Shown piece by piece: positions 1 to 7,455 of a DNA stretch of 8,270 bases. Under the pieces are notes generated by a model. The model had not been told where the DNA came from, did not search any database, and worked only from the letters and a program-made list of their open reading frames with translations. The stretch lies in contig JALVCM010000406.1 in assembly GCA_027010005.1 (NCBI GenBank), positions 1-8,270 on the forward strand. Reading direction: 5' to 3'. A program made the translations under genes and the position numbers. How positions within the stretch are numbered: the stretch's first letter is position 1; the number at the start of each line of letters is the position of its first letter. The stretch comes from Thiohalobacter sp. Its GTDB lineage: Bacteria; Pseudomonadota; Gammaproteobacteria; DSM-19610.

Positions 1-798
<798 letters not shown>

Positions 799-802
<4 letters not shown>

Positions 803-1593
803 GCCAGCTGTCAATCACGCAACTGGAGGTCCTGCTGGTAGAGCCCTCCTCCACGCAGCACAGGATTATCGAAGGCTACCTCGTGGCACTGGGCGCACCA
901 GGCATCCGCTGGGCCCGGGACGGGAAAGCCGCACTGGAACTGATGCAGGAAAACATTCCTGACCTGGTCATCAGCACCATGCACCTGCCCGACATGACGG
1001 GGACCGAACTGGTTCAGCAGATGCGTGCAGACGAACGACTACTCGACGTTGCCTTTATGCTGGTCTCCAGCGAAACCGGCATACGTTACCTGGAACCGTT
1101 GCGCCAGGCCGGTGTGGTCGCCATGCTGCCCAAGCCCTGTACACAGGACCAGCTGCGTGCCTCACTGTTTTCAGCACTGGAATTTCTTGAACCTGAGCCC
1201 CTCGAACTGGAGCACATTACACCGGAAGAAATGAATGTACTGATTGTCGATGACAGTTTTACCTCACGACGCATCATCCGTCAGATGCTGGAAAAAATGG
1301 GTGTCGAGAACATCAGTGAGGCGGAAAACGGCAAACAGGCTGTGGAAACGATCGAACAGGAATTTTATGACCTGATTGTCACCGACTACAACATGCCGGA
1401 AATGGACGGTGAGGAACTCAGCCAGTTTATCCGCAAGGAAAGCAGCCAGCAGAGTGTACCGGTATTAATGGTCACCTCCGAAACGGACAAGGCGCGGCTG
1501 GCCGGGGTCGAAAAGAGCGGTGTCTCGGCGATCTTCGACAAGCCCTTCAACGTCGACACATTGCGCTCCACCATCCAGCGCCTGCTCGCCTGA
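799..1593 (+). CDS. Tandem receiver-domain response regulator without output domain
   Basis: The protein has 264 residues and consists of two CheY-like receiver domains and nothing else. Domain 2 (about 145-264) is complete: acidic pair D151/D152, phosphoacceptor D196 in [11 protein letters not shown]226, and K248 in FDKPF. Domain 1 (about 9-130) keeps the fold signature and K112 in LPKP. However, the acidic pair is replaced by E15-P16 and the phosphoacceptor position by T60 ([11 protein letters not shown]), so it probably cannot be phosphorylated and may be a binding or dimerisation module. The linker at about 130-142 is rich in Glu, Pro and Leu. With no DNA-binding or enzymatic domain, it presumably acts by protein-protein contact or as a phosphorelay intermediate; this is inference. 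The ATG overlaps the acs stop by 4 bases, has no clear Shine-Dalgarno site, and so probably depends on coupled translation. No histidine kinase gene is visible nearby. Confidence 0.93.
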
Positions 1594-1597
1594 CAGC

Positions 1598-2563
1598 ATG
1601 CCGGTGGACACCCCGTTCCGACCGGCCTGGTGGCTGCCCGGCGGACACCTTCAAACGCTGTTCCCGACCCTGTTCCGCAAGCGCAGGCCTCCACCGCTGC
1701 AACGTGAGCGACTGGAACTCGACGACGGGGACTTCCTCGATCTGGACTGGACCCGTGAGCAACCCGGCCCTCTGGTGTTACTTCTGCACGGCCTTGAGGG
1801 CTCACTGCATTCCCACTATGCCTCCGGCCTGCTGGCCGCACTGACGACTTCCGGTTTGCAATCTGTGCAGATGTACTTTCGCGGTTGCAGCGGTGAACCC
1901 AACCGTCTGCCACGCAGTTACCACTCCGGTGAAACCGGCGACCTGCAGACTGTCCTTGATCACATCGCCCGACGGTATCCGCAGCGAGATATCTATGTCG
2001 CCGGTGTTTCACTGGGCGGCAATGTCCTGTTGAAGTGGCTGGGCGAAAATCCCGCGCAAAACCGCGTGCAACGCGCTGTCGCCGTATCTGTCCCCTTTGA
2101 TCTGGCCAACGCGGCCGCAAGACTCGAACGTGGTGCGTCCCGCATCTACCAGGCCTACCTGCTGCGCAAGCTCAGGCGTTCACTGCATAACAAGGCACAG
2201 CGTATCGATATGCCTGTCGATACCAGTCACCTGTCCCGCCTGACATCCTTCCAGCAGTTTGACGATGAAATCACTGCACCGTTACACGGCTTTAAGGGTG
2301 TAGCGGACTATTACAGAAAATCCAGCAGCCGGGATTATGTTTCAGGGATCGCAACAACGACACTGATCATTCATGCACTGGATGACCCTTTCATGGACCC
2401 GGACGCCATACCGCGCGAAGATCAACTGGGCCCCGGCGTCACACTCGAACTGTACCGCAGCGGTGGCCATGTCGGCTTCGTTTCCGGTCACCTGCCACTG
2501 CGTCCCCGTTACTGGCTGGAACTGCGTGTGACAAGCTGGTTCAGTCACAATGACAGTCGGTGA
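1598..2563 (+). CDS. yheT: YheT-family alpha/beta hydrolase
   Basis: The protein has 321 residues, close to E. coli YheT (about 340), and belongs to the ABHD1/ABHD3-like group of serine hydrolases. The family's N-terminal signature is present (FRPAWWLPGGHLQTL, residues 7-21). LLLHGLEGS (61-69) forms the oxyanion-loop region, and GVSLGG (136-141) is the nucleophile elbow with S138. D263 in HALDDPFMDP and H291 in SGGHVGF complete a plausible Ser-Asp-His triad. The substrate of the bacterial members is not well established; an esterase or lipase role is a family-level expectation. The ATG at 1598 is chosen because the alignable YheT start begins there and it lies 4 bases after the preceding stop; the open frame extends 26 codons further up inside the receiver gene but those codons look non-coding. 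There is no good Shine-Dalgarno site, consistent with coupling to the upstream genes. Confidence 0.93.
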   Translation: MPVDTPFRPAWWLPGGHLQTLFPTLFRKRRPPPLQRERLELDDGDFLDLDWTREQPGPLVLLLHGLEGSLHSHYASGLLAALTTSGLQSVQMYFRGCSGEPNRLPRSYHSGETGDLQTVLDHIARRYPQRDIYVAGVSLGGNVLLKWLGENPAQNRVQRAVAVSVPFDLANAAARLERGASRIYQAYLLRKLRRSLHNKAQRIDMPVDTSHLSRLTSFQQFDDEITAPLHGFKGVADYYRKSSSRDYVSGIATTTLIIHALDDPFMDPDAIPREDQLGPGVTLELYRSGGHVGFVSGHLPLRPRYWLELRVTSWFSHNDSR

Positions 2564-2578
2564 AATGACAGTTTTTTC

Positions 2579-2593
2579 GCACCACTTCGGTGC
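2579..2593 (+). terminator. Small GCACC/GGTGC hairpin after the yheT stop, weak terminator candidate
   Basis: GCACC (2579-2583) pairs with GGTGC (2589-2593) around a 5-base loop, 15 bases after the yheT stop codon. An alternative pairing of the same bases forms a CAC-TTCG-GTG tetraloop. No uninterrupted T tract follows; the next bases are AT-rich and contain TATAAT. The position fits a weak end of the acs operon, but the structure alone is poor evidence. Confidence 0.25.
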
Positions 2594-2609
2594 AGTATAA
2601 TCATATTCT

Positions 2610-2634
2610 AATTTACTTTTTCTTAACGTAAATT
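2610..2634. repeat. 7-base inverted repeat AATTTAC / GTAAATT
   Basis: AATTTAC at 2610-2616 is matched perfectly by its reverse complement GTAAATT at 2628-2634, with an 11-base spacer. It lies just downstream of the TATAAT at 2596-2601 and could be an operator or a weak hairpin in a leader. A repeat this short can arise by chance in AT-rich DNA, so the functional reading is tentative. Confidence 0.3.
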
Positions 2635-2898
2635 CTGGCCTGTCTGAATGCATCTGACTGGTGACCGGGGCCAGTTACTCACATCAAGTATCTTTTCAGT
2701 TTCTACGTATATCCCTTTGTTTCAGCAAGTTTAATATAAGATTATTTGATAGCACAACAAGCATTATCAGCCGCTAAGCAACTGAAAATTCCAACACTTT
2801 CCTCAAGCTGACACGGGTCATGCCGATACCTCACCCAGACTGATTCGTCAATACCTTGGCGCACAGAATTGAGAATTTTTCACTGAGGCTAAACCCCT

Positions 2899-4257
2899 AT
2901 GACACGTTCGAAGCTGATCAAGGCAACCGCGCTGAGCCTGGCGCTGCTGTCCGGCGCAAGCCATGCATCCGAAGCCGATATCTATGCAGTCCATTTCACC
3001 GAAGACGGGAAGCACCTTATTACTGGTGGTGCCGGCGGCTATACGCTGGCTGAAAAAGTCGAGCATACCGGTGGCATCAAGATCTGGGACGCCAGCACTG
3101 GCGTGCTGGTCGAGGCGCTGGGTGACAGGAAGGACCTGGATACACTGTTCGGCAGCCAGTATGGCCGTGTCGGTAACCGCCGCTGGGGTATCAGCAACTT
3201 CAAGGACGTGGTGATGACCGGCTCCTACCCGAATGGCAAGGTACTGTTGATACCGAGTTCGCTCGGTGTCATGGGCAGCAACCCGAAGACACAGTTGCCC
3301 GGTTTCATCGGTGGCTACATGGACTTCTCGGGCAAGCAACCGGCACGTATTGAGCTGTCAAAGGTCAAGGGCAAAAATGGTAACTGCGACCCGAAGACCG
3401 GCTTCCATGACTATGTTGGACCGATCGTGCCTTCCAATAATGGCAAGTTCGCTGCTATCGTTGTGAATACCTGCACCGCGCGTACCAACGACAAGGACCA
3501 GCAGGTTGCCTTCGAATACAACTCCGACCTGCACGTGATGGACCTGGAGAAATTCACCATCACCCGCACTATCGAACATATTGATGCAGGTGTCTACGCG
3601 CTGGGTATCACGGATGCCGGTAATCGCGTGGCTTTCGTCGGCCGTGACCAGTTCGCTATTATCGATACCGATAATGACAAACGCCATGTTGTCGAAACCT
3701 ATTCCGGTAGTGACTTCATGATTCCGCGCCAGTTCAGCTCCCTGCAGTTCAGCAAGGACGGCAAGCAGCTGATCTCACTGCGCAACGTATATGACATCGA
3801 AACCGGTGAGGAACACACCCTGAAATGGGCCACTGGCGACGCCAAGAAACCACGTCGAATTTCCAGTGTTCGTGTTTCACCCGACCTGAAGTTCTTCGCC
3901 ATCGTGATGCCGAAGCGCTCCCTGATTACTTTCGGCGACGACGGCCTGCCCCGTTCCTATGGCAAGGCGGACAAGGTCGTACTGCTGAGTACTACCACCG
4001 GTGAGCGAACCGAGCTGGAAATCACCGACTCCATGACGGAAGGCAAACGCTGTGTCACGGATATCTCACCGGACAGCACTCGCGTAGCCGTGGGTTGCAA
4101 GGGCGGACTGCTGCGGGTCTACGACTCCAGCACCGGCAAGCTGGTGTGGCACAAACAGAATATCGGCAAGAAATCCGATAATGGCCTGATGCAGGTTGAG
4201 TACGATGATGGCCTGGATAACTTCTACAGCATGCTGGACAGCTCACTGCTGAACTAA
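2899..4257 (+). CDS. Secreted WD40-like beta-propeller protein, unknown function
   Basis: The protein has 452 residues. It starts with a Sec signal peptide: K5/K8, a hydrophobic core at about 9-18, and a likely cut after A23 (SHA|SEA), so the mature part is probably periplasmic. The rest is made of WD40/YVTN-like blades. Clear units are an IYAVHFTEDGKHLITGG to IKIWDASTG block (27-76), a VYDIETG turn in the middle, LLSTTTG later, and a terminal CVTDISPDS to RVYDSSTGKLVW block (385-417). C163, C192, C385 and C400 could form two disulfides in the periplasm. No catalytic motif or lipobox was seen, so a binding or scaffold role is likely, but the partner is unknown. The gene stands alone, with a long AT-rich region before it and a strong terminator after it, so it is probably its own transcription unit. 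A TGAGG site 11 bases upstream supports the ATG start. Confidence 0.88.
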   Translation: MTRSKLIKATALSLALLSGASHASEADIYAVHFTEDGKHLITGGAGGYTLAEKVEHTGGIKIWDASTGVLVEALGDRKDLDTLFGSQYGRVGNRRWGISNFKDVVMTGSYPNGKVLLIPSSLGVMGSNPKTQLPGFIGGYMDFSGKQPARIELSKVKGKNGNCDPKTGFHDYVGPIVPSNNGKFAAIVVNTCTARTNDKDQQVAFEYNSDLHVMDLEKFTITRTIEHIDAGVYALGITDAGNRVAFVGRDQFAIIDTDNDKRHVVETYSGSDFMIPRQFSSLQFSKDGKQLISLRNVYDIETGEEHTLKWATGDAKKPRRISSVRVSPDLKFFAIVMPKRSLITFGDDGLPRSYGKADKVVLLSTTTGERTELEITDSMTEGKRCVTDISPDSTRVAVGCKGGLLRVYDSSTGKLVWHKQNIGKKSDNGLMQVEYDDGLDNFYSMLDSSLLN

Positions 4258-4284
4258 ATGGATGCCGGCTTTGCCGGCATGACG
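4258..4284. repeat. REP-like palindrome ATGCCGGC-TTT-GCCGGCAT
   Basis: A perfect 8-base GC-rich stem (4262-4269 with 4273-4280) closes a TTT loop, directly after the stop codon at 4255-4257. Short GGATGCCGGC/GCCGGCATGACG palindromes are a familiar form of dispersed repeat after genes in proteobacteria, so this may be one copy of a genome-wide family. Only one copy occurs in the window. It could also stabilise the 3' end of the mRNA. Confidence 0.5.
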
Positions 4285-4288
4285 GAGA

Positions 4289-4318
4289 ATAAAAAAGGGC
4301 CTTATGGCCCTTTTTTAT
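4289..4318. terminator. Strong bidirectional rho-independent terminator
   Basis: AAAAAAGGGCC (4291-4301) pairs with GGCCCTTTTTT (4306-4316) around a TTAT loop, and two more A-T pairs extend the stem to 13 base pairs. Read on either strand, the GC core is followed by a run of U. It lies between convergent genes (the beta-propeller gene ending at 4257 and the alkene reductase ending at 4380) and should serve both. Confidence 0.92.
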
Positions 4319-4379
4319 GCATACATCTAGCGGATGAATCCAGGATCAATGTCAAGGCCCGGACCCCTATCACACTGGT

Positions 4380-5534
4380 TCAAATCTGGTTCATATGTGA
4401 ATTCCTGACTATGCAGTCATCCTCCAACTTCCCCATCATCGGATAATCTGTGTAGCCAGCTTCATCACCACCGTAATAGGTTGCTGGATCCGGTATATTC
4501 AGCGGCGCCCCTGCTGCGAAGCGCAGCGGCAGATCAGGATTGGCAATGAAGTATTCCCCAAAGGAAACAAGATCGGCATATCCATCACAGATGGCCTGCA
4601 CCGCACGTCTTTTGTTGTAACCACCATTCGCCATGTAGGTTCCCTGGTAACGCTGGCGCAGTATATCTATATCAAAGGCCGGCCTGGAAATCTCTGGCGC
4701 ATGAATTGCGCCCTCCACAATATGTAAGTAAGCAAGATCGAACGGGTTGAGTTTATCCACCACATGTGAAAACAAGCTCTCCGGATCAGCATCATACATA
4801 TCATTGAACGGGTTCATTGGTGAGAGCCGTACACCCACACGCTCACCTCCCCAGACATCACAGACGCATTCTGTAATTTCAAGCAGTAACCGGGCCCGAT
4901 TTTCAATCGGGCCACCGTAACGATCCTCGCGTCGGTTACTCCCGTCACGCAGAAACTGATCGATAAGGTATCCGTTCGCAGCATGGATCTCGACGCCGTC
5001 GAAACCTGCCTCCATAGCATTCTTCGCTGCGGATCCAAAATCATCAACAATATCAGCAATCTCCTGCATCTCAAGAGCACGCGGCGTGACAAAGGGCTGC
5101 AACCCCTGGCGTGTAAATGCCTCACCGCGGGGTCTGACCGCAGAAGGTGCAACGGGTAATGCATTATCCGGTTGCAGGGATGGGTGCGAAATCCGGCCCA
5201 CATGCCACAGTTGCAGAAAAATATGCCCCCCTCTGTCGTGAACCGCCCGGGTAACATTCTTCCATCCCACCACCTGGGCATCGCTGTGAATACCCGGTGT
5301 CCCTGGATAACCAACACCCTGTGGCGAAATTTGTGAACCCTCTGTGATGATCAGACCAGCCGATACACGTTGCGTGTAGTAAAGCACATTGGCTGCCACA
5401 GGCACGCCGTCTTCACTGGCACGATTGCGGGTCATCGGTGCCATTACCATCCTGTTGAGCAATGTGTAGGGCCCGAGCTTGAATGGCGAAAGCAGCTGTT
5501 TGGTATCAGGGGTATGTTGAATTACATCATTCAT
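4380..5534 (-). CDS. Old yellow enzyme-family alkene reductase (NemA-like)
   Basis: This is an FMN-dependent cytoplasmic ene-reductase of 384 residues that uses NAD(P)H to reduce activated C=C bonds such as those of N-ethylmaleimide, enones or nitro compounds. A TIM-barrel start LLSPFKLGPYTLLNR leads to MAPMTRNRA (T35 near the flavin). LQLWHVGR carries Q108 and W110. The substrate-anchoring pair H184/N187 and the proton donor Y189 lie in EIHAANGYLIDQFL. GSNRREDRYGGPIENRAR (198-215) is highly diagnostic, R236 sits in GVRLSP, and YTDYP is at 361-365. In FGEYFIANPDL, E327 stands where many relatives have Arg near the FMN phosphate. The tail after YTDYP is about 19 residues longer than in E. coli NemA (365 aa). 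GAGGG at 5545-5549 is 10 bases before the ATG. It lies 60 bases downstream of the hydrolase gene and probably shares its operon. NemA or a close paralogue cannot be told apart here. Confidence 0.95.
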   Translation of the reverse strand: MNDVIQHTPDTKQLLSPFKLGPYTLLNRMVMAPMTRNRASEDGVPVAANVLYYTQRVSAGLIITEGSQISPQGVGYPGTPGIHSDAQVVGWKNVTRAVHDRGGHIFLQLWHVGRISHPSLQPDNALPVAPSAVRPRGEAFTRQGLQPFVTPRALEMQEIADIVDDFGSAAKNAMEAGFDGVEIHAANGYLIDQFLRDGSNRREDRYGGPIENRARLLLEITECVCDVWGGERVGVRLSPMNPFNDMYDADPESLFSHVVDKLNPFDLAYLHIVEGAIHAPEISRPAFDIDILRQRYQGTYMANGGYNKRRAVQAICDGYADLVSFGEYFIANPDLPLRFAAGAPLNIPDPATYYGGDEAGYTDYPMMGKLEDDCIVRNSHMNQI

Positions 5535-5594
5535 CCTTATGACTCCCTCAACTCAGTAAGTAGATGCGCCTGTCCATACGGTATCTCCGGTGTG

Positions 5595-6386
5595 CTAGCG
5601 TTGCCCAAATATGTTATTTAAAAATACCTGCATACGCTGCCACGAATCCTCGTCAGCCTTCTTGTTATAGGCCAGCGGCATGCCGAACTGCTTTGCAAAC
5701 ATATCAGCTTGCGGATTTGTAAAGCTGTGCTTGGCTCCCGGATATCCGATAATCTGGAGATCGGCACCTGCTGCCTGCATCTCGTCTTCAAAGGACTTGA
5801 CCACCTCGGGTGGCGCGAACGGATCCTCGTTACCGGTAAACACCAGCAACCTGGATTTGACCGCACCGGGCGCTGCCGGCTGCTTCGTACCAAGACTTCC
5901 ATGAAAACTCACGACCCCACGAAGATCTGCACCCGTACGCGCCATATGCAGCGCAATACCTCCGCCAAAACAGTAGCCAATGACAGCAATCCTGTTCCTG
6001 TCCACCGTTTTCTGGTTGCGCAACAGCATATCTGCGGCATTAAAGCGCTTCTCGGCTTCCGGCATATTGCTGATAACTGCCTGCATAAATTTTTGGGCAT
6101 CGTCCGGGTGTTTAGCCTGCTTTCCCGAGCCATACATATCGAGTGCGAGGGCCGTATAGCCCATTTTTGCAAGCATATCAGCACGCTTTCTGGCATACGC
6201 ATTATGCCCCCACCATTCGTGAACCACGAGAACACCAGGGCGTTTCCCCTGAATCGAATCGTCATAAGCCAGGTATCCGGTAAAAGGCTTGCCATCCACG
6301 CTGTAGTGCACTTCCTTTCCGATGACCGCAGCATATGCTGATACACTGGAAAACAATAACACCAAAATAATAAGCATCTGTTTCAA
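5595..6386 (-). CDS. Secreted dienelactone hydrolase-family protein
   Basis: The protein has 263 residues from a TTG start. An N-terminal signal peptide (core LIILVLLF, likely cut after A19 in SAYA|AVIG) is followed by an alpha/beta hydrolase domain of the dienelactone hydrolase family. VVHEWWG carries E57, GYCFGGG carries the nucleophile C139, GNEDPFAP carries D188, and AKHSFTNP carries H220, so the Cys-Asp-His triad and supporting Glu are all present. Classic ClcD-type enzymes open dienelactones in chloroaromatic breakdown and are cytoplasmic; exported relatives like this one are common and their substrates are mostly unknown, so a dienelactone role is not implied. The TTG at 6384-6386 is preferred because AAGGAG lies 7 bases upstream; an ATG three codons on would be 16 bases away, and an upstream in-frame TTG at 6428 lacks a ribosome site. 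The gene is first in a probable two-gene operon with the alkene reductase. Confidence 0.93.
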   Translation of the reverse strand: MKQMLIILVLLFSSVSAYAAVIGKEVHYSVDGKPFTGYLAYDDSIQGKRPGVLVVHEWWGHNAYARKRADMLAKMGYTALALDMYGSGKQAKHPDDAQKFMQAVISNMPEAEKRFNAADMLLRNQKTVDRNRIAVIGYCFGGGIALHMARTGADLRGVVSFHGSLGTKQPAAPGAVKSRLLVFTGNEDPFAPPEVVKSFEDEMQAAGADLQIIGYPGAKHSFTNPQADMFAKQFGMPLAYNKKADEDSWQRMQVFLNNIFGQR

Positions 6387-6393
6387 GAGCTTT

Positions 6394-6399
6394 CTCCTT
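6394..6399 (-). promoter_or_regulatory. AAGGAG ribosome binding site selecting a TTG start
   Basis: Read on the - strand, AAGGAG ends 7 bases before the TTG at 6386-6384, which is ideal spacing. It encodes a normal signal-peptide N terminus (Met-Lys-Gln-Met). This site decides the start of the hydrolase gene. Confidence 0.8.
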
Positions 6400-6418
6400 A
6401 AGTTGAATTTCACCGTTA

Positions 6419-6427
6419 ACCATAGCA
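6419..6427 (-). promoter_or_regulatory. Possible extended -10 promoter (TGCTATGGT) for the hydrolase/reductase operon
   Basis: On the - strand TGCTATGGT matches the extended -10 pattern TGnTATnnT, with a 4/6 match to TATAAT. It would start transcription about 25 bases before the TTG start codon, leaving room for the AAGGAG site. No good -35 box lies 16-18 bases upstream, which is acceptable for an extended -10 or for a promoter needing an activator. Matches of this length also occur by chance. Confidence 0.35.
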
Positions 6428-6501
6428 ATCACATATCCGTAGACTTGACTGGAAAGCTTCAGAGTTTCGCCGCTATCTGCATTACCCCGCACACTTTCAT
6501 C

Positions 6502-6517
6502 CATTGATTAATCAGTG
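6502..6517. promoter_or_regulatory. Imperfect 16-base palindrome, candidate operator of the divergent regulator
   Basis: The core TGATTAATCA (6505-6514) is a perfect 10-base palindrome. After one mismatched pair (6504/6515) two further pairs (6503/6516 and 6502/6517) match, giving 14 of 16 symmetric bases. It lies 8 bases upstream of the TTGACA at 6526-6531, between the divergent hydrolase operon and the XRE regulator gene. Dyad sites of this size are typical of homodimeric HTH regulators, so it is a good candidate operator for the product of the gene at 6617; binding is inferred. Confidence 0.5.
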
Positions 6518-6525
6518 TGACTACG

Positions 6526-6554
6526 TTGACAAAAACTACATCCAGTCATACCTT
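6526..6554 (+). promoter_or_regulatory. Candidate promoter of the XRE regulator gene
   Basis: A perfect -35 hexamer TTGACA (6526-6531) is followed after 17 bases by TACCTT (6549-6554), a 3/6 match to the -10 consensus. Transcription would begin near 6561 and leave a leader of about 55 bases before the ATG at 6617. A short inverted repeat AGGTT (6575-6579) / AACCT (6590-6594) lies in that leader, just before the AGGAGG site. The weak -10 lowers confidence. Confidence 0.45.
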
Positions 6555-6616
6555 TCAGTAAAGCAACCCGTATCAGGTTACAAATATTGAACCTTTTTCA
6601 GGAGGATTCGGTTAAC

Positions 6617-7366
6617 ATGGCATCTGAAATCAGTTTTGAAGTTACTCGTGCCTTGAAGAATGCATTAAAGGCCAAGGGAAAGACCTATCGCGAAGTCGCA
6701 CACAAGATAGGCGTATCGGAGCAAACAATAAAACGTATGTTTCGGGAGAAAGACTGCAGTATCTCGCGCCTGCACGAAATTTGCCTGGCTGTCGGGATTT
6801 CTATCTACGACTTGTTCAGCCAGGCGCAGCATCAGACAGAAGTCTCGACCCGGCTGTCCCCTCGCCAGGAACTGTTTCTGGCGGAACACCCGTCACATTT
6901 CTCGTTTCTCTACCTTCTGACGCTCGGTTACTCCGCAGAAGATATACGCAGGAAGTACAAACTGGATGATCTGCCTATGTACAGGTACCTTCGGGAGCTT
7001 GAAAAGGAGAGATTTCTTGATCTGCGGGAAGACAACAAGTTTCACCTGAAATTTCAGGAAAAGCTGCTCTTCCCGCTCGGAAGCCCGTTACACAAGAGAA
7101 TCAGGGAACTTAACAAGGACTTTCTGGATTACGTCATCAGCCATCATGATGTGGAACATCACGTCTTCACCAGTACGTTCCGGTATATGAGCCAGAGTAC
7201 ACTGGAAAAAATGGCGCAAGACATGGCGGAGCTGACAAAAACCTATCGCCAGCGAAGTTACCACGACGAAGCACTGTTACCCAGGGACAAGCTTGTTGGC
7301 GTCAAGTGGTTAACGGTCGCGGCCCCTTATGAACTATTTGGTCGCCTGAAAATAGAAAATGAGTAG
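6617..7366 (+). CDS. XRE-type transcriptional regulator with a second winged-helix-like region
   Basis: The protein has 249 residues. Residues about 8-67 form a Cro/C1-type helix-turn-helix: the YREVAHKIGVSEQTIKRMFR stretch (24-43) contains the two DNA-contact helices, followed by ISRLHEICLAVGISIYDLF. Residues about 93-146 (FLYLLTLGYSAEDIRRKY, then YRYLRELEKERFL and a strand-like LREDNKFHLKF) resemble a winged HTH. The rest is mostly helical and has no recognised ligand or metal motif; only C47 and C56 are cysteines. AGGAGG (6600-6605) sits 11 bases before the ATG and supports this start; the frame also opens at a TTG at 6587, but that start would place the ribosome site inside the coding region. 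It is divergent from the hydrolase/alkene reductase operon, with a palindrome between, so local control of that operon and of itself is likely but inferred. The signal sensed is unknown. Confidence 0.9.
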   Translation: MASEISFEVTRALKNALKAKGKTYREVAHKIGVSEQTIKRMFREKDCSISRLHEICLAVGISIYDLFSQAQHQTEVSTRLSPRQELFLAEHPSHFSFLYLLTLGYSAEDIRRKYKLDDLPMYRYLRELEKERFLDLREDNKFHLKFQEKLLFPLGSPLHKRIRELNKDFLDYVISHHDVEHHVFTSTFRYMSQSTLEKMAQDMAELTKTYRQRSYHDEALLPRDKLVGVKWLTVAAPYELFGRLKIENE

Positions 7367-7405
7367 TGCTGCAAAGTCCGCTTTTACGATGCACATCTGC
7401 AGCAC
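7366..7405 (+). other. Hairpin with 8-base perfect stem at the 3' end of the regulator gene
   Basis: GTGCTGCA (7366-7373) pairs perfectly with TGCAGCAC (7398-7405) around a 24-base loop. The stem begins on the last base of the regulator's stop codon and lies between convergent genes. No T run follows, so it is not a classic terminator. It may act as a weak terminator or mRNA 3'-end stabiliser. Confidence 0.35.
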
Positions 7406-7455
7406 ATATTCATTTCCCAGAAAAGGTCATTACAAAAAACCTGTCTTGCCAATCA

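Larger units (their letters stand above)
2564..2898. other. 335-base AT-rich intergenic region with possible promoters and small hairpins
   Basis: No convincing protein or RNA gene was found here. Its base composition is clearly more A+T-rich than both flanks. Possible promoters for the gene at 2899 are a perfect TATAAT at 2596-2601, with only a T-rich stretch (about 2572-2577) in the -35 position, and a weak pair TTGTTT (2717-2722) / GATTAT (2740-2745) with a 17-base spacer. Two candidate stems share bases and exclude each other: CTGGCC 2635-2640 with GGCCAG 2669-2674, and ACTGG 2657-2661 with CCAGT 2671-2675. A TGAGG Shine-Dalgarno-like site at 2883-2887 lies 11 bases before the ATG at 2899. 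None of the promoter calls is strong. Confidence 0.5.

Noticed and set aside
1386..2120. A 244-codon - strand frame opposite the receiver and yheT genes.
   Set aside because: Arg/Ser-rich antisense shadow of two strongly supported GC-rich genes; no recognisable domain.
4258..4446. A 62-codon + strand frame beginning right after the beta-propeller stop.
   Set aside because: It translates across the REP-like palindrome and the terminator and then runs antisense into the alkene reductase gene.
5709..6341. A 210-codon + strand frame opposite the dienelactone hydrolase-like gene.
   Set aside because: Antisense shadow of a gene with an intact catalytic triad, signal peptide and ribosome site; no domain features of its own.
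6262..6504. An 80-codon - strand frame starting inside the palindrome and running into the hydrolase gene; its first 50 residues look fairly protein-like.
   Set aside because: It has no ribosome binding site, overlaps the well-supported hydrolase gene by 125 bases in another frame, and its second half reads as an out-of-frame shadow.
7420..7445. AGGT/ACCT inverted repeat on the - strand followed by TTTT, a possible terminator after the acyl carrier gene.
   Set aside because: A 4-base stem is too weak to call.
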